Below, one piece after another: positions 37,622 through 46,626 of a stretch of DNA of 64,000 nt (the stretch's first letter is position 1; every line of letters begins with the position of its first letter). Source of the DNA: Streptomyces sp. Je 1-332 (GTDB taxonomy: Bacteria; Actinomycetota; Actinomycetes; Streptomycetales; Streptomycetaceae); NCBI RefSeq assembly GCF_040730185.1, contig NZ_CP160402.1, positions 1,860,001 through 1,924,000 on the forward strand. Reading direction: 5' to 3'. The notes below the pieces were generated by a model. The model worked only from the letters and a program-made list of their open reading frames with translations. It was not told the DNA's origin and made no database searches. The position numbers and the translations under genes were made by a program.

Positions 37622-37633
37622 GTGAACGTTCAC
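37622..37633. promoter_or_regulatory. Perfect palindrome GTGAACGTTCAC before an HTH gene
   Basis: A 12-bp perfect palindrome lies 15 bp upstream of the HTH gene start. Related half-sites GTGAAC occur at about 37536 and 37556, and GATGTGAAC is repeated at 37553 and 37619. It is a plausible operator, perhaps for the HTH protein itself and the divergent protease operon. Confidence 0.5.
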
Positions 37634-37647
37634 GGAAGGGTCTTGCG

Positions 37648-38595
37648 ATGCGGCACGGCACACAGCTCGCGGACGGCGCGCCTGCGGACCTGGAGGCCGC
37701 CCTGCGCACCGGCCCCTTTCACGTGGCGCTGCGGGCCGCGATCGCCGCACGCCGCCTGCCCCTGCAACGCGTACGGCATCATCTCGCGCGGCAAGGCGTC
37801 AACGTCGGTGTGACGAGCCTGAGTTACTGGCAGCAGGGCGCGCGGCGCCCCCAGCGCACCGAATCGCTCCGGGCCGTGCGCGCTCTGGAGGAGATCCTCG
37901 AACTCCCCGAGGAGTCACTGATCCGGCTGCTCGCCAAGCCCTCCGGCCACCCGGACTGCGAACGCCCCGCCGCCCGCACCTACCGCTCCCTCCTCGATGC
38001 GTCCGACGTCGTCCAGCAGCTGATCACCGAGCTCGGGTCGCCGCTCGACGGCGGTCTGCACACCATCGGCCACCACGAGCGGGTGCGCATCGGCGGGCGC
38101 CGCGAGCTGCTCGGCCGCGACTCGCAGCACGCCGTGCGCGCCCACCGGGACGCCGTGGACCGCTACCTCGCGATCTACCACGGCGACCCCGGCTGCGTAC
38201 CGGAACGCGTCGGCGTGCACGCCCTGGAGAACTGCCGCACGGGACGTGTGCGGTGGCACCGGGAGACGGGGGTGCTCGTCGCCGAGCTGCTCTTCGACGC
38301 GCGGCTGCGCGCGGGCGACACGCATCTGTTCCGCTACGGCTTCGAGGACGGCACGGCGGGGGCGGCCACCGAGTACTTCCGCGGCTTCACCTTCGCGGGC
38401 GGGCAGTACGCGCTCCAGGTGCGCTTCGACGAGGCGGCGCTGCCCGTACGCTGCCACCGCTTCACCCAGCATTCGGCAGCCGCGCCGCGCGGCGGGCGCC
38501 AGGAGCTGACGCTGAGCGGCAGCCATCGGTCGGTGCACCTCGTGGAGCCGCAGGTGCGGGCGGGGATCCTGGGGATCGCGTGGGACTGGGAGTGA
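37648..38595 (+). CDS. Helix-turn-helix protein with uncharacterised C-terminal domain
   Basis: A 315-residue protein, probably a transcriptional regulator. Residues about 22-95 look like a lambda-repressor-type fold (LPLQRVRHHLARQGVNVG...SLSYWQQGARRPQ), unusual in its wide helix spacing. The remainder (about 105-315) has no motif I recognise; it is rich in His and Arg and contains strands such as GVLVAELLFDARLR and QYALQVRFDEAALPVRCHRF that suggest a beta-barrel or cupin-like ligand domain. ATG 37648 follows GGAAGGG and a palindrome. It is divergent from the protease pair, which it may control. Confidence 0.7.
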   Translation: MRHGTQLADGAPADLEAALRTGPFHVALRAAIAARRLPLQRVRHHLARQGVNVGVTSLSYWQQGARRPQRTESLRAVRALEEILELPEESLIRLLAKPSGHPDCERPAARTYRSLLDASDVVQQLITELGSPLDGGLHTIGHHERVRIGGRRELLGRDSQHAVRAHRDAVDRYLAIYHGDPGCVPERVGVHALENCRTGRVRWHRETGVLVAELLFDARLRAGDTHLFRYGFEDGTAGAATEYFRGFTFAGGQYALQVRFDEAALPVRCHRFTQHSAAAPRGGRQELTLSGSHRSVHLVEPQVRAGILGIAWDWE

Positions 38596-38638
38596 CGCGT
38601 CCGGAAGTGGGACGTGCGGTGAAGGGTCGCGTCGGTGC

Positions 38639-39064
38639 TCAGCCCGCGACGATCTTCCCGTCCTCCACCTTCACCGGCAACTCCTCCAGCGGCCTGGTGG
38701 CGGGGGCGTGCAGCACCTTGCCGTTCGTGGCGTCGAACTGGCTGCCGTGGCAGGGGCAGATGAGCTTGTGCCCCTCCAGTTTGTTGATGGGGCATTTCTC
38801 GTGCGTGCAGATCGTGCTGAACGCCTTGTACTCGTCGTCCGAGATGCGGCTCACGACGACGTTCTCACCGGTGTAGAGCTTCGACGCGCCGACCTTCACG
38901 TCGTCGGACTTGCCGAGGTCCACGGGCGCGGTCGGCGTCGACCGGGTGGAGCTCCCGCCGTCGCCGCCACCGGAGGAGCAGGCCGTGATCCCCAGGCCGG
39001 CGGCCGGGGCGAGGGCAGCGGCGCGCAGCACGGTACGGCGGGCGGGGGGCGGCGTGCCGGGCAT
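38639..39064 (-). CDS. Rieske (2Fe-2S) Tat lipoprotein
   Basis: A 141-residue exported Rieske protein. The N-terminus has a twin-arginine start (Arg9-Arg10) and a lipobox ending at Cys29 (GITAC), so it is probably folded with its cluster, exported by Tat and lipid-anchored. Ligands are Cys86/His88 (CTH) and Cys103/His106 (CPCH), with disulfide candidates Cys91 and Cys105, as in high-potential Rieske proteins. GGAG lies just before ATG 39064. No oxidase gene is adjacent; the partner is unknown. Confidence 0.9.
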   Translation of the reverse strand: MPGTPPPARRTVLRAAALAPAAGLGITACSSGGGDGGSSTRSTPTAPVDLGKSDDVKVGASKLYTGENVVVSRISDDEYKAFSTICTHEKCPINKLEGHKLICPCHGSQFDATNGKVLHAPATRPLEELPVKVEDGKIVAG

Positions 39065-39269
39065 GGAATCTCCACAGGTCAGTCGCTTCAGTGACGGATC
39101 AGACCATACCGGTGGGGTGCCGCTTGCCCGCGTTGGGCGCGGCCGTGCCCGAGTGCCGCCCGTACCGGGCCGGGGCCGCCGGGAAGCCCTAGCCTGTGGC
39201 CAGAGCCGGGAGCACGACCGCTGAGTCATGGCCGCGGAACCGCGACCGCTGAGCCGAGAGGAACCGCCC

Positions 39270-40181
39270 GTGATAGTCGTCGCAGGAGAGGCCCTGATCG
39301 ACCTCGTACCGCAGGGCCCCGCCGACGCCGGGCTGCCCGCGCTCGCCCCACGGCTCGGCGGCGGTCCGTACAACACCGCGGTGGCCCTCGGCCGGCTCGG
39401 CTCTCCCGCGGCCTTCTGGTCCCGTGTCTCGACGGACGCGTTCGGTGACGCGCTGGTCGCCGGACTGCGCGCCGCGGATGTCGACGTCTCGTACGTCCAG
39501 CGGGGCGCCGAGCCGACGACGCTCGCGGTCGCCTCGATCGGCGCGGACGGCTCCGCCGGTTACTCCTTCTACGTCGATGGCACGGCGGACCGGCTCTTCA
39601 CGGCCCCGGAGCGGCTGCCCGACGACGTACGGGCGATGTCGTTCGGTACGTGCTCGCTCGTCCTGGAACCGGGCGCGAGCGCGTACGAGTCGCTGATGCG
39701 TCGGGCGGCGGCACAGGGTGTCTGCACGGTGCTCGATCCCAACATCCGGGCGGGCCTGATTCCGGACGCCGACGCCTACCGGGCCCGGTTCAGGAGCTGG
39801 CTGCCGTCGGTCTCGTTGCTCAAGCTCTCGGAGGACGACGCGAGTTGGCTCGGTGGCACGCCGCGCGAGTGGCTCGCGTCCGGCCCCGGAGCGGTGGTGA
39901 TCACGCGCGGCGGCGAGGGCCTCACCGTCTTCACTCGGAACGGCGACGAGTGGTCGGTGCCGGGCGAGCGGGTCGACGTGGTGGACACCATCGGCGCGGG
40001 CGACACGGTCAACGCGGCGCTGCTGCACGCACTTTCCGCACGGGACGCGTTGTCCGCCAAGTCCCTGGCCACCCTCGGCGCGGACAGCTGGAGCGACGTC
40101 CTGCGCTTCGCGGCACGCGCGGCAGCCGTGACCGTCTCCCGCCCGGGCGCGGAGCCTCCGTACGCGAAGGAGCTGGGGTGA
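39270..40181 (+). CDS. PfkB-family sugar kinase (fructokinase-like)
   Basis: A 303-residue ribokinase/PfkB kinase. It shows the N-terminal GEALIDLVP and GGGPYNTAVALGRLG motif and the C-terminal DTIGAGDTVNAALL, where GAGD forms the anion hole and Asp is the catalytic base. The start GTG 39270 has AGAGGAA 7 bp upstream; ATG 39228 would add 14 residues. Fructose is the likeliest substrate by motif resemblance, but this is not certain. It stands alone. Confidence 0.88.
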   Translation: MIVVAGEALIDLVPQGPADAGLPALAPRLGGGPYNTAVALGRLGSPAAFWSRVSTDAFGDALVAGLRAADVDVSYVQRGAEPTTLAVASIGADGSAGYSFYVDGTADRLFTAPERLPDDVRAMSFGTCSLVLEPGASAYESLMRRAAAQGVCTVLDPNIRAGLIPDADAYRARFRSWLPSVSLLKLSEDDASWLGGTPREWLASGPGAVVITRGGEGLTVFTRNGDEWSVPGERVDVVDTIGAGDTVNAALLHALSARDALSAKSLATLGADSWSDVLRFAARAAAVTVSRPGAEPPYAKELG

Positions 40182-40223
40182 GCCTCAACTGCCCCGCACC
40201 AACCGCTAGTTGAGCACCGGCTT

Positions 40224-41081
40224 TCAGCCCGTCACCGCACGCAAACCCCCCGGCTTGCGGCCGTTGAGGCGGTCGAGTGCCGCCGTCGTCGCTTCGTCGG
40301 ACGGGAGGCGGACGATCAGGCGCTGGCCGTCGGCGTCGGGCAGCGTCAGCGTCTCGTACGACAGCCGTAGCGCTCCGACCTCCGGGTGTGTCATGCGTTC
40401 GACCCCGGTGGACCGGGGCAGCCGCGGCACCGCCGCCATCCGGTCGGCGAACGGCGCACCGGCTATGACCGTCAACTCGTCGGCGAATCCCTCGGCATGG
40501 GAGTCGTTGAGCAGGGACCCGGTCCGGAGCGAGGCGACCTGCTCGTCGGCGACCCGGTCCCACTCGGGGTAGGCGGCGCGGGCCCGCTCGTCGGTGAACA
40601 GGAACCGGATGAGGTTGGGCCGCTCGTCGTCGAGGAGGCCGATGGGCCCGACGATCCGCTCGTAGCCCGAGGTGTACGCGAGGACGTCGCCGAGCCGGTT
40701 CAACAGGACGGCCGGTGTGGGTTCAAGGCGGTCGATGAGCGCCCGCACGGTGGGGCGCACCGACCGGGAGGGCGCGGCGCCGGCCGTCGGGCAGCAGGGG
40801 TCGCCGCTCGTCTCCTTCTCCAGGCGGCGCAGGTGGAGGCGTTCCTCGACGGAGAGCCGCAGGGCGTCCGCGAGCGCGCCCATCACCTGCGGGGACGGGT
40901 GACGGTCGCGGCCCTGTTCGAGGCGGGCGAGGTACTCGACGCTGACGCCGGCGAGCGTGGCGACCTCGGAGCGGCGCAGGCCCGGCGTGCGGCGCCGGGG
41001 GCCGGTGGGCAGCCCTACTTCGGCGGGCGTGACCGCTTCGCGGCAGGTGCGCAGGAAGGTGCCGAGCTCGTTGTCGCTCAC
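40224..41081 (-). CDS. XRE-family transcriptional regulator (MmyB-like)
   Basis: A 285-residue regulator with an N-terminal Cro/CI helix-turn-helix (LRRSEVATLAGVSVEYLARLEQGRDRHPS, about 34-62) and a C-terminal MmyB-type ligand domain (about 110-270) that in related structures binds fatty-acid-like ligands. GTG 41081 starts the gene. It is divergent from the YceI gene across 102 bp, so it probably controls that gene and itself. Many paralogues exist in Streptomyces. Confidence 0.9.
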   Translation of the reverse strand: MSDNELGTFLRTCREAVTPAEVGLPTGPRRRTPGLRRSEVATLAGVSVEYLARLEQGRDRHPSPQVMGALADALRLSVEERLHLRRLEKETSGDPCCPTAGAAPSRSVRPTVRALIDRLEPTPAVLLNRLGDVLAYTSGYERIVGPIGLLDDERPNLIRFLFTDERARAAYPEWDRVADEQVASLRTGSLLNDSHAEGFADELTVIAGAPFADRMAAVPRLPRSTGVERMTHPEVGALRLSYETLTLPDADGQRLIVRLPSDEATTAALDRLNGRKPGGLRAVTG

Positions 41082-41183
41082 CGGCCGAACGTACCAGCCG
41101 GCACCGGGCCGGATCGTGGCCCTGTCACTACCAGTCTCGGCTCGGCCTTCCTCGGGTGCCGTCGGCCTCGCATCGTGGACGGC

Positions 41184-41762
41184 ATGACTTCCGACACGAG
41201 TACCGCCCCCGCCACGACCGCGCTTCCCCTCCCCGCCGGGAGCTGGGAGATCGACCCGCTCCACTCCGCCGTCAACTTCACCATCCGCCACCTCGGGATC
41301 TCGAAGGTGCGGGGCCGGTTCACGGAGGTGACGGCCGGACTTGTCGTGGGTGAGAGCGCCGAGACCTCATCGGTGACGGCGACCATCGCCCTGGCGTCCG
41401 TCGACACCGGCAACAAGGACCGCGACGCCCACGTCCGCGCGCCGGACCTCCTCGACGTGGAGCGCCGCCCCACGATGACGTTCCGCTCGACGCGGGTGCT
41501 CGGCAAGGAGGACGACTGGACCCTGGAGGGCGAACTGACCATCGGTGACGTCACGCGGCCCGTCACCCTCGCCGTCGAGTTCGGCGGGCTCCAGGCGTTC
41601 CCCGGGGACGCCCGACGCCATGCGGGGTTCGAGGCGACCGGGGAGATCAAGCGCAGTGACTACGGTCTCGACTTCGGCGCCGGACTGCTCGGCGACGTGG
41701 TGAAGATCCAGCTGGACATGCAGTTCCTGGAGCCCGCCGAGTCCGCCGCACCCCAGGAGTGA
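41184..41762 (+). CDS. YceI-family lipid-binding protein
   Basis: A 192-residue YceI-like protein, a beta-barrel that binds polyprenoid lipids in its cavity. It shows WEIDPLHSAVNFTIRHLGISKVRGRF at the start, the NKDRDAHVRAPDLLDVERRPTMTFRS segment and the LGDVVKIQLDMQF ending. No signal peptide is visible, so it is cytoplasmic, the usual actinobacterial form. ATG 41184 is preceded 7 bp earlier by a CATCGT box. Probably regulated by the divergent XRE protein. Confidence 0.92.
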   Translation: MTSDTSTAPATTALPLPAGSWEIDPLHSAVNFTIRHLGISKVRGRFTEVTAGLVVGESAETSSVTATIALASVDTGNKDRDAHVRAPDLLDVERRPTMTFRSTRVLGKEDDWTLEGELTIGDVTRPVTLAVEFGGLQAFPGDARRHAGFEATGEIKRSDYGLDFGAGLLGDVVKIQLDMQFLEPAESAAPQE

Positions 41763-41771
41763 GCCGGGGTC

Positions 41772-42536
41772 TCAGGATTCCGTGAACGCGCCGTGCCGCC
41801 CCTCCCCCGCGGCGAACCTGGCCGCGCCGTCCGCCGCCTCGGCGAGGGACCGCAGGCCGTGGCGGAGTTCGCCCGCCATCGCGTCCTCCTCGGTCAGACC
41901 GCTCTGCTCCCGTACGGAGAGCCGGTCGTTGCGCAGGCAGGTCTGCGGGAACGCGGCGATCTCCGCGGCGAGACGCTCGGCCGCGGCGCGGGAGGTGCCC
42001 GGCGGTACGGTCCGGTTGACCAGGCCCATCGCGAGCGCCTCCGCCGCGGGGACGGGGCGGCCGGTGAGCACCAGGTCCATGGCCCGGCTCTCGCCGATGA
42101 GCCGGGGCAGCCGCACCGTCCCGCCGTCGATGAGCGGGACGCCCCAGCGGCGGCAGAAGACTCCCAGGACGGCGTCCTCGTCGGCGACCCGCAAGTCACA
42201 CCAGAGGGCGAGCTCCAGGCCTCCGGCGACCGCGTGTCCGGAGATCGCGGCGATGACGGGCTTGGCCAGACGCATGCGGGTCGGTCCCATGGGCCCGTCG
42301 CCCTTCTCGGTCACCTCGTTCCCGGCCGGGGTTCCGATGGCCTTGAGGTCGGCTCCGGCACAGAAGGTGCCGCCCTCGCCCCAGAGCACGGCGACGGACG
42401 CGTCAGGGTCCGCGTCGAAGGCACGGAACGCGTCGGCGAGGGCCAGTGCCGTGGGCCCGTCGACGGCGTTGCGCACATCGGGCCGTGACAGCACGATCGT
42501 GGTGACGGGACCTTGGCGTTCGCTGCGTACGGGCAT
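41772..42536 (-). CDS. Enoyl-CoA hydratase/isomerase family protein
   Basis: A 254-residue crotonase-fold protein. The oxyanion-hole segments GGTFCAGADLKAIG (near 55-70) and AISGHAVAGGLELALWCDLRVA are conserved, and the position of a catalytic Glu is uncertain, so the exact reaction cannot be named. ATG 42536 (MPVRSERQG) is the family-like start. It converges with the YceI gene and stands downstream of the uvrA terminator. Confidence 0.88.
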   Translation of the reverse strand: MPVRSERQGPVTTIVLSRPDVRNAVDGPTALALADAFRAFDADPDASVAVLWGEGGTFCAGADLKAIGTPAGNEVTEKGDGPMGPTRMRLAKPVIAAISGHAVAGGLELALWCDLRVADEDAVLGVFCRRWGVPLIDGGTVRLPRLIGESRAMDLVLTGRPVPAAEALAMGLVNRTVPPGTSRAAAERLAAEIAAFPQTCLRNDRLSVREQSGLTEEDAMAGELRHGLRSLAEAADGAARFAAGEGRHGAFTES

Positions 42537-42556
42537 GCCGCCAAGACGAACACGCG

Positions 42557-42596
42557 AACGGGCCGCCGGACAAGGGAACTTGTCCGGCGGCCCGTT
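42557..42596 (-). terminator. Terminator after uvrA
   Basis: A perfect 18-bp stem with a GGAA tetraloop (42557-42574 with 42579-42596) between uvrA and the enoyl-CoA hydratase gene. Confidence 0.85.
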
Positions 42597-42601
42597 GCCG
42601 T

Positions 42602-42640
42602 CGCCCCGAAGGGGCGCGGGGAACTGCGCGCTCAGCCACA
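42602..42640. repeat. Streptomyces-type intergenic repeat (CGCCCC-GAA-GGGGCG)
   Basis: CGCCCCGAAGGGGCGCGGGG followed by AACTGCGCG is a short interspersed sequence I know from many Streptomyces intergenic regions. Here it lies between the uvrA stop and its strong hairpin. Its GCCCC-GAA-GGGGC core can form a small hairpin. Confidence 0.6.
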
Positions 42641-42667
42641 GCGGACCCGCGGATCCGCCCGGCTGCA

Positions 42668-45600
42668 TCAGGCCTTACGAGCCCTGGTGGCCTTCTTGGC
42701 CGGGGCCTTCTTGGCCGTCGCTGTCTTCGCGGCGGCCTTCTTGACCGGAGCCTTGGAAGCCGCCTTCTTCGCGGTAGCCGTCTTGGCCGTGGCCTTGGCC
42801 GCCGTCGACTTCTTCGCCGCCGAGGAGACCGCCCGCTTACGCCCCTGCGAGGCCCCGTCAGTGATCCGGTCCGTCGCGAGGATGTCCCGCAGGAACTTGC
42901 CCGTGTGGCTCGTCGTGATTCCGGCGACCTCCTCGGGCGTGCCCTCGGCGACGACAAGACCGCCGCCGTTGCCACCCTCGGGGCCCATGTCGACGACCCA
43001 GTCCGCGGTCTTGATGACATCGAGGTTGTGCTCGATGACGATGACCGTGTTGCCCTTGTCGACGAGGCCGGACAGGACCGAGATCAGCTTGCTGATGTCC
43101 TCGAAGTGCAGACCAGTGGTCGGCTCGTCCAGGACGTAGACGGTCCGGCCCGTCGAGCGCTTCTGTAGCTCGGATGCCAGCTTCACGCGCTGGGCCTCAC
43201 CGCCGGAGAGCGTCGGCGCGGACTGGCCGAGCCTGACGTACCCGAGGCCCACGTCGTTGAGCGTGCGCAGGTGGCGGGAGATGGCCGGCACCGCCTCGAA
43301 GAAGTCGAGCGCTTCCTCGATCGGCATGTCCAGGACCTCGGCGATGGACTTGCCCTTGTAGTGGACGTCCAGCGTCTCGCGGTTGTAGCGCGCCCCGTGG
43401 CAGACCTCGCAGGGGACGTACACATCCGGCAGGAAGTTCATCTCGATCTTGATCGTGCCGTCGCCGGAGCAGTTCTCGCAGCGACCGCCCTTGACGTTGA
43501 AGGAGAAGCGGCCGGGGAGATAGCCCCGGACCTTCGCCTCCATCGTCTCCGCGAACAGCCGGCGGACGTGGTCGAAGACTCCGGTGTACGTCGCCGGGTT
43601 CGACCGGGGCGTGCGGCCGATGGGCGACTGGTCGACGTGCACGACCTTGTCGACGAGGTCGTCACCCTCCACGCGCGTGTGCCGTCCGGGGACGGACCGG
43701 GCGCCGTTCAGCTCGCGCGCCAGGTGCGTGTAGAGGATGTCGTTGACCAGCGTCGACTTGCCGGAGCCCGAGACACCCGTGACGGCGGTGAGGACGCCGA
43801 GCGGGAAGGAGACGTCGATGTCCTGGAGGTTGTTCTCCCGGGCGCCGTGCACCGTCAGCTGACGGGTGGGGTCCGCCGGGCGGCGGATGTCCGGCACCGG
43901 GATGGACCGCTTGCCCGACAGATACTGGCCGGTGATCGACTTGGAGTTGGTCAGCAGCTCCTTCATGGAGCCGCTGTGCACGACCTTGCCGCCGTGCTCG
44001 CCCGCGCCGGGGCCGATGTCCACGACCCAGTCGGCGACCTTGATGGTGTCCTCGTCGTGCTCGACGACGATGAGCGTGTTGCCCATGTCGCGCAGGCGCA
44101 CGAGGGTCTCGATCAGGCGGTGGTTGTCGCGCTGGTGCAGGCCGATGGAGGGCTCGTCCAGTACGTACAGGACTCCGACGAGGCCCGAGCCGATCTGCGT
44201 GGCCAGGCGGATGCGCTGGGCCTCGCCTCCGGAGAGGGTGCCCGCCGCGCGGTTCAGGGAGAGATAGTCCAGGCCGACGTCGACCAGGAAGCGCAGCCGT
44301 TCGTTGACCTCCTTCAGGACGCGCTCGGCGATCTTCTTGTCGCGGGCGCCAAGCCGCAGCTCGGCGAGGAAATCCGCGCAGTCGCTGATGGACATCGCCG
44401 AGACCTCGGCGATGGACTTCCCCATGACCGAGACGGCCAGGACGATCGGCTTGAGACGCGTGCCCTCACAGGTGGGGCACGGCACCTCGCGCATGTAGCC
44501 CTCGAAGCGCTCGCGGCTCGCATCGCTCTCGGCCTCGCTGTGCCGGCGCTTGACGAAGGGGACGGCGCCTTCGAACGCGGTGGTGTAGACCCGCTCGCGG
44601 CCGTACCGGTTGCGGTAGCGCACCTCGATCTGCGTCTTGTGGCCGTTCAGGAGGGCCTTCCTGGCGCGCTGCGGGAGGCCGGCCCAGGGCATGTCGGTGG
44701 AGAAGCCGAGGGCATCGGCGAGCGCGCCGACGAGCCGGCCGAAGTACTCCTTGGTGTGGCCGTGCGACCAGGGGTGGATGGCGCCCTCGTCGAGCGACTT
44801 GTCCTCGTCCGGGACGATCAGCTCGGGGTCGACCTCCATGCGCGTGCCGATGCCGGTGCAGTCCGGGCAGGCGCCGAAGGGCGAGTTGAAGGAGAAGGAG
44901 CGCGGCTCGAGCTCCTCGAAGGACAGGTCGTCGTACGCGCAGTACAGGTGCTCCGAGTACATGCGCTCGCGCTCGGGGTCGTCCTCGGGGAGGTCGACGA
45001 AGTCGAGTACGACCATGCCTCCGGCGAGACCGAGCGCGGTCTCCACGGAGTCGGTCAGGCGGCGCTTGGCGGAGTCCTTCACCGTGAGACGGTCGATGAC
45101 CACCTCGATGGTGTGCTTCTCCTGCTTCTTCAGCGTGGGCGGCTCGGAGAGCTGGATCGTCTCGCCGTCGACCCGCGCGCGGCTGTAGCCCTTGGTCTGG
45201 AGGTCGGCGAAGAGGTCGACGAACTCACCCTTGCGCTCGCGCACCAGCGGCGAGAGGACCTGGAAGCGGCTGCCCTCGGGCAGCTCCAGGACCTTGTCGA
45301 CGATGGCCTGCGGCGACTGCCGGGCGATGGGGCGCCCGCACTCGGGACAGTGCGGCTTGCCGATGCGCGCGAAGAGCAGGCGAAGGTAGTCGTAGACCTC
45401 GGTGATCGTGCCGACCGTGGAGCGCGGGTTGCGCGAGGTCGACTTCTGGTCGATGGAGACCGCGGGCGAGAGGCCCTCGATGAAGTCGACGTCCGGCTTG
45501 TCCATCTGACCGAGGAACTGCCGGGCGTACGAGGACAGCGACTCCACGTACCGCCGCTGGCCCTCGGCGAAGATCGTGTCGAACGCGAGCGAGGACTTGC

Positions 45601-45709
45601 CCGACCCGGAGAGCCCGGTGAAGACGATGAGGGAGTCGCGCGGGAGGTCGAGCGAGACGTTCTTGAGATTGTGCTCGCGCGCGCCACGGACGATGAGACG
45701 GTCGGCCAC
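42668..45709 (-). CDS. uvrA: Excinuclease ABC subunit A
   Basis: A 1013-residue damage-sensing ATPase of nucleotide excision repair. It has two ABC modules: Walker [13 protein letters not shown] near residue 34 and [13 protein letters not shown] near 650, each with LSGGEAQR, and zinc-binding cysteines in CPECGRP and [14 protein letters not shown]. After the family end, about 55 residues of Lys/Ala-rich tail ([18 protein letters not shown]) follow. I chose GTG 45709 ([15 protein letters not shown]), with AAAGGTG upstream; the frame extends further but without homology. A near-perfect damage-type promoter lies about 55 bp upstream. Confidence 0.97.
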   Translation of the reverse strand: MADRLIVRGAREHNLKNVSLDLPRDSLIVFTGLSGSGKSSLAFDTIFAEGQRRYVESLSSYARQFLGQMDKPDVDFIEGLSPAVSIDQKSTSRNPRSTVGTITEVYDYLRLLFARIGKPHCPECGRPIARQSPQAIVDKVLELPEGSRFQVLSPLVRERKGEFVDLFADLQTKGYSRARVDGETIQLSEPPTLKKQEKHTIEVVIDRLTVKDSAKRRLTDSVETALGLAGGMVVLDFVDLPEDDPERERMYSEHLYCAYDDLSFEELEPRSFSFNSPFGACPDCTGIGTRMEVDPELIVPDEDKSLDEGAIHPWSHGHTKEYFGRLVGALADALGFSTDMPWAGLPQRARKALLNGHKTQIEVRYRNRYGRERVYTTAFEGAVPFVKRRHSEAESDASRERFEGYMREVPCPTCEGTRLKPIVLAVSVMGKSIAEVSAMSISDCADFLAELRLGARDKKIAERVLKEVNERLRFLVDVGLDYLSLNRAAGTLSGGEAQRIRLATQIGSGLVGVLYVLDEPSIGLHQRDNHRLIETLVRLRDMGNTLIVVEHDEDTIKVADWVVDIGPGAGEHGGKVVHSGSMKELLTNSKSITGQYLSGKRSIPVPDIRRPADPTRQLTVHGARENNLQDIDVSFPLGVLTAVTGVSGSGKSTLVNDILYTHLARELNGARSVPGRHTRVEGDDLVDKVVHVDQSPIGRTPRSNPATYTGVFDHVRRLFAETMEAKVRGYLPGRFSFNVKGGRCENCSGDGTIKIEMNFLPDVYVPCEVCHGARYNRETLDVHYKGKSIAEVLDMPIEEALDFFEAVPAISRHLRTLNDVGLGYVRLGQSAPTLSGGEAQRVKLASELQKRSTGRTVYVLDEPTTGLHFEDISKLISVLSGLVDKGNTVIVIEHNLDVIKTADWVVDMGPEGGNGGGLVVAEGTPEEVAGITTSHTGKFLRDILATDRITDGASQGRKRAVSSAAKKSTAAKATAKTATAKKAASKAPVKKAAAKTATAKKAPAKKATRARKA

Positions 45710-45764
45710 GCCGGTCCGCACCTTTCTTGAGAGAAGTGACAGGGGCGGGACCCCCGTCATTCGC

Positions 45765-45787
45765 AGACTAGGGCGAGCCACTGACAA
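45765..45787 (-). promoter_or_regulatory. RecA-NDp/PafBC-type damage promoter of uvrA
   Basis: On the minus strand TTGTCAGTGGC, 6 bp, then TAGTCT. This equals the TTGTCAGTGGC-N6-TAGNNT element I recall from the Streptomyces recA promoter, and the TTGTCRGTG-N8-TANNNT motif of LexA-independent, PafBC-dependent damage genes in mycobacteria. Predicted transcription start about 45758, giving a 49-nt leader with a ribosome site. Confidence 0.85.
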
Positions 45788-45896
45788 CGCCGGGGCGGTT
45801 GCCCTGGTTGATAACAAACCCGGACCACCAAGAATGCCCGATGCCGCACTCGACCATATAGCACGTGCATTCGATTAGCGGTGCCGCTCCGAGACC

Positions 45897-45925
45897 TTCA
45901 CCCGAACGGGTGGCGCGGCTATCGT
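45897..45925 (+). promoter_or_regulatory. Promoter of the MDMPI gene
   Basis: TTCACC, 17 bp, TATCGT, then 7 bp to the ATG at 45933. The geometry predicts transcription starting at the start codon, and no ribosome site is present, so a leaderless message is likely. Confidence 0.5.
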
Positions 45926-45932
45926 CGGGCGC

Positions 45933-46616
45933 ATGATTGATCATGTGCGCGACCTGGCGTCTGTACGTGACGCGACCGACCGGCTGCTCACCGCAGCCGC
46001 GAAACTGAACAACGATTCGACCGCCGAGCCGTCACGGCTGCCGGGCTGGACCCGCGGTCATGTCCTGGCTCACATCGCCCGCAACGCGGACGCGCTCGTC
46101 AATGTGCTGGCCGGGCAGCCCATGTACATCAGTGGTGACGCACGCGACAACGACATCGAGCGTGACGCGCCCCGGCCCCTGACCGAGCAGCTCACGGACG
46201 TACGCGAGTCCGCCGAGCGCTTCGAGGCCGCGGGCACGATCCCCTCCGACTGGTCCCGCACCGTCGAGCTGCGCAACGGCGTGACCGACTCCGCGTCCCG
46301 GGTGCCGTTCCGGCGGTGGGTCGAGGTCGAGCTGCACCACGTGGACCTGGGGATCGGGTACGAGCTCGAAGACCTCCCCGAGGAGTTCGTGCAACGGGAG
46401 ATCGCGTTCCTGGCCGCCCGTTTCTCGGGGCACCCCGATGTGCCCCCGACGCGGGTGACGGACGGCACGCACGCGTGGAGCACCGGCCGGGACGGCGATC
46501 CCGAGGTCACGGTTTCCGGCCCCGCACCGGACGTGGTCGGCTGGCTCTCCGGCCGCCGGGACGGCTCCGCGCTGACCACCGAAGGCGGCCTCCTGCCCTC
46601 CCTGCCGCCGCTATAG
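45933..46616 (+). CDS. Maleylpyruvate isomerase-like, mycothiol-dependent enzyme (MDMPI/DinB fold)
   Basis: A 227-residue protein of the MDMPI branch of the DinB-like fold. The N-terminal helix-bundle motif LPGWTRGHVLAHIARNADAL (about 36-55) contains a conserved metal-binding His, and a second His pair is in VEVELHHVDLG. Family members include mycothiol S-transferases and maleylpyruvate isomerase. No aromatic-degradation gene is nearby, so the isomerase label is a family name only. The next gene, an MBL hydrolase, begins 10 bp on, suggesting an operon. Confidence 0.85.
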   Translation: MIDHVRDLASVRDATDRLLTAAAKLNNDSTAEPSRLPGWTRGHVLAHIARNADALVNVLAGQPMYISGDARDNDIERDAPRPLTEQLTDVRESAERFEAAGTIPSDWSRTVELRNGVTDSASRVPFRRWVEVELHHVDLGIGYELEDLPEEFVQREIAFLAARFSGHPDVPPTRVTDGTHAWSTGRDGDPEVTVSGPAPDVVGWLSGRRDGSALTTEGGLLPSLPPL

Positions 46617-46626
46617 GCTGAGGAAC

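Noticed and set aside
36768..42536. A biosynthetic gene cluster or genomic island between the protease pair and the enoyl-CoA hydratase gene
   Set aside because: Genes are singletons with ordinary codon use; no core biosynthetic enzyme, integrase, tRNA or flanking repeat is present.
45840..45880. A LexA (SOS) box upstream of uvrA
   Set aside because: No CGAAC-N-GTTCG type palindrome is present; the damage signal here is the TTGTCAGTG type.
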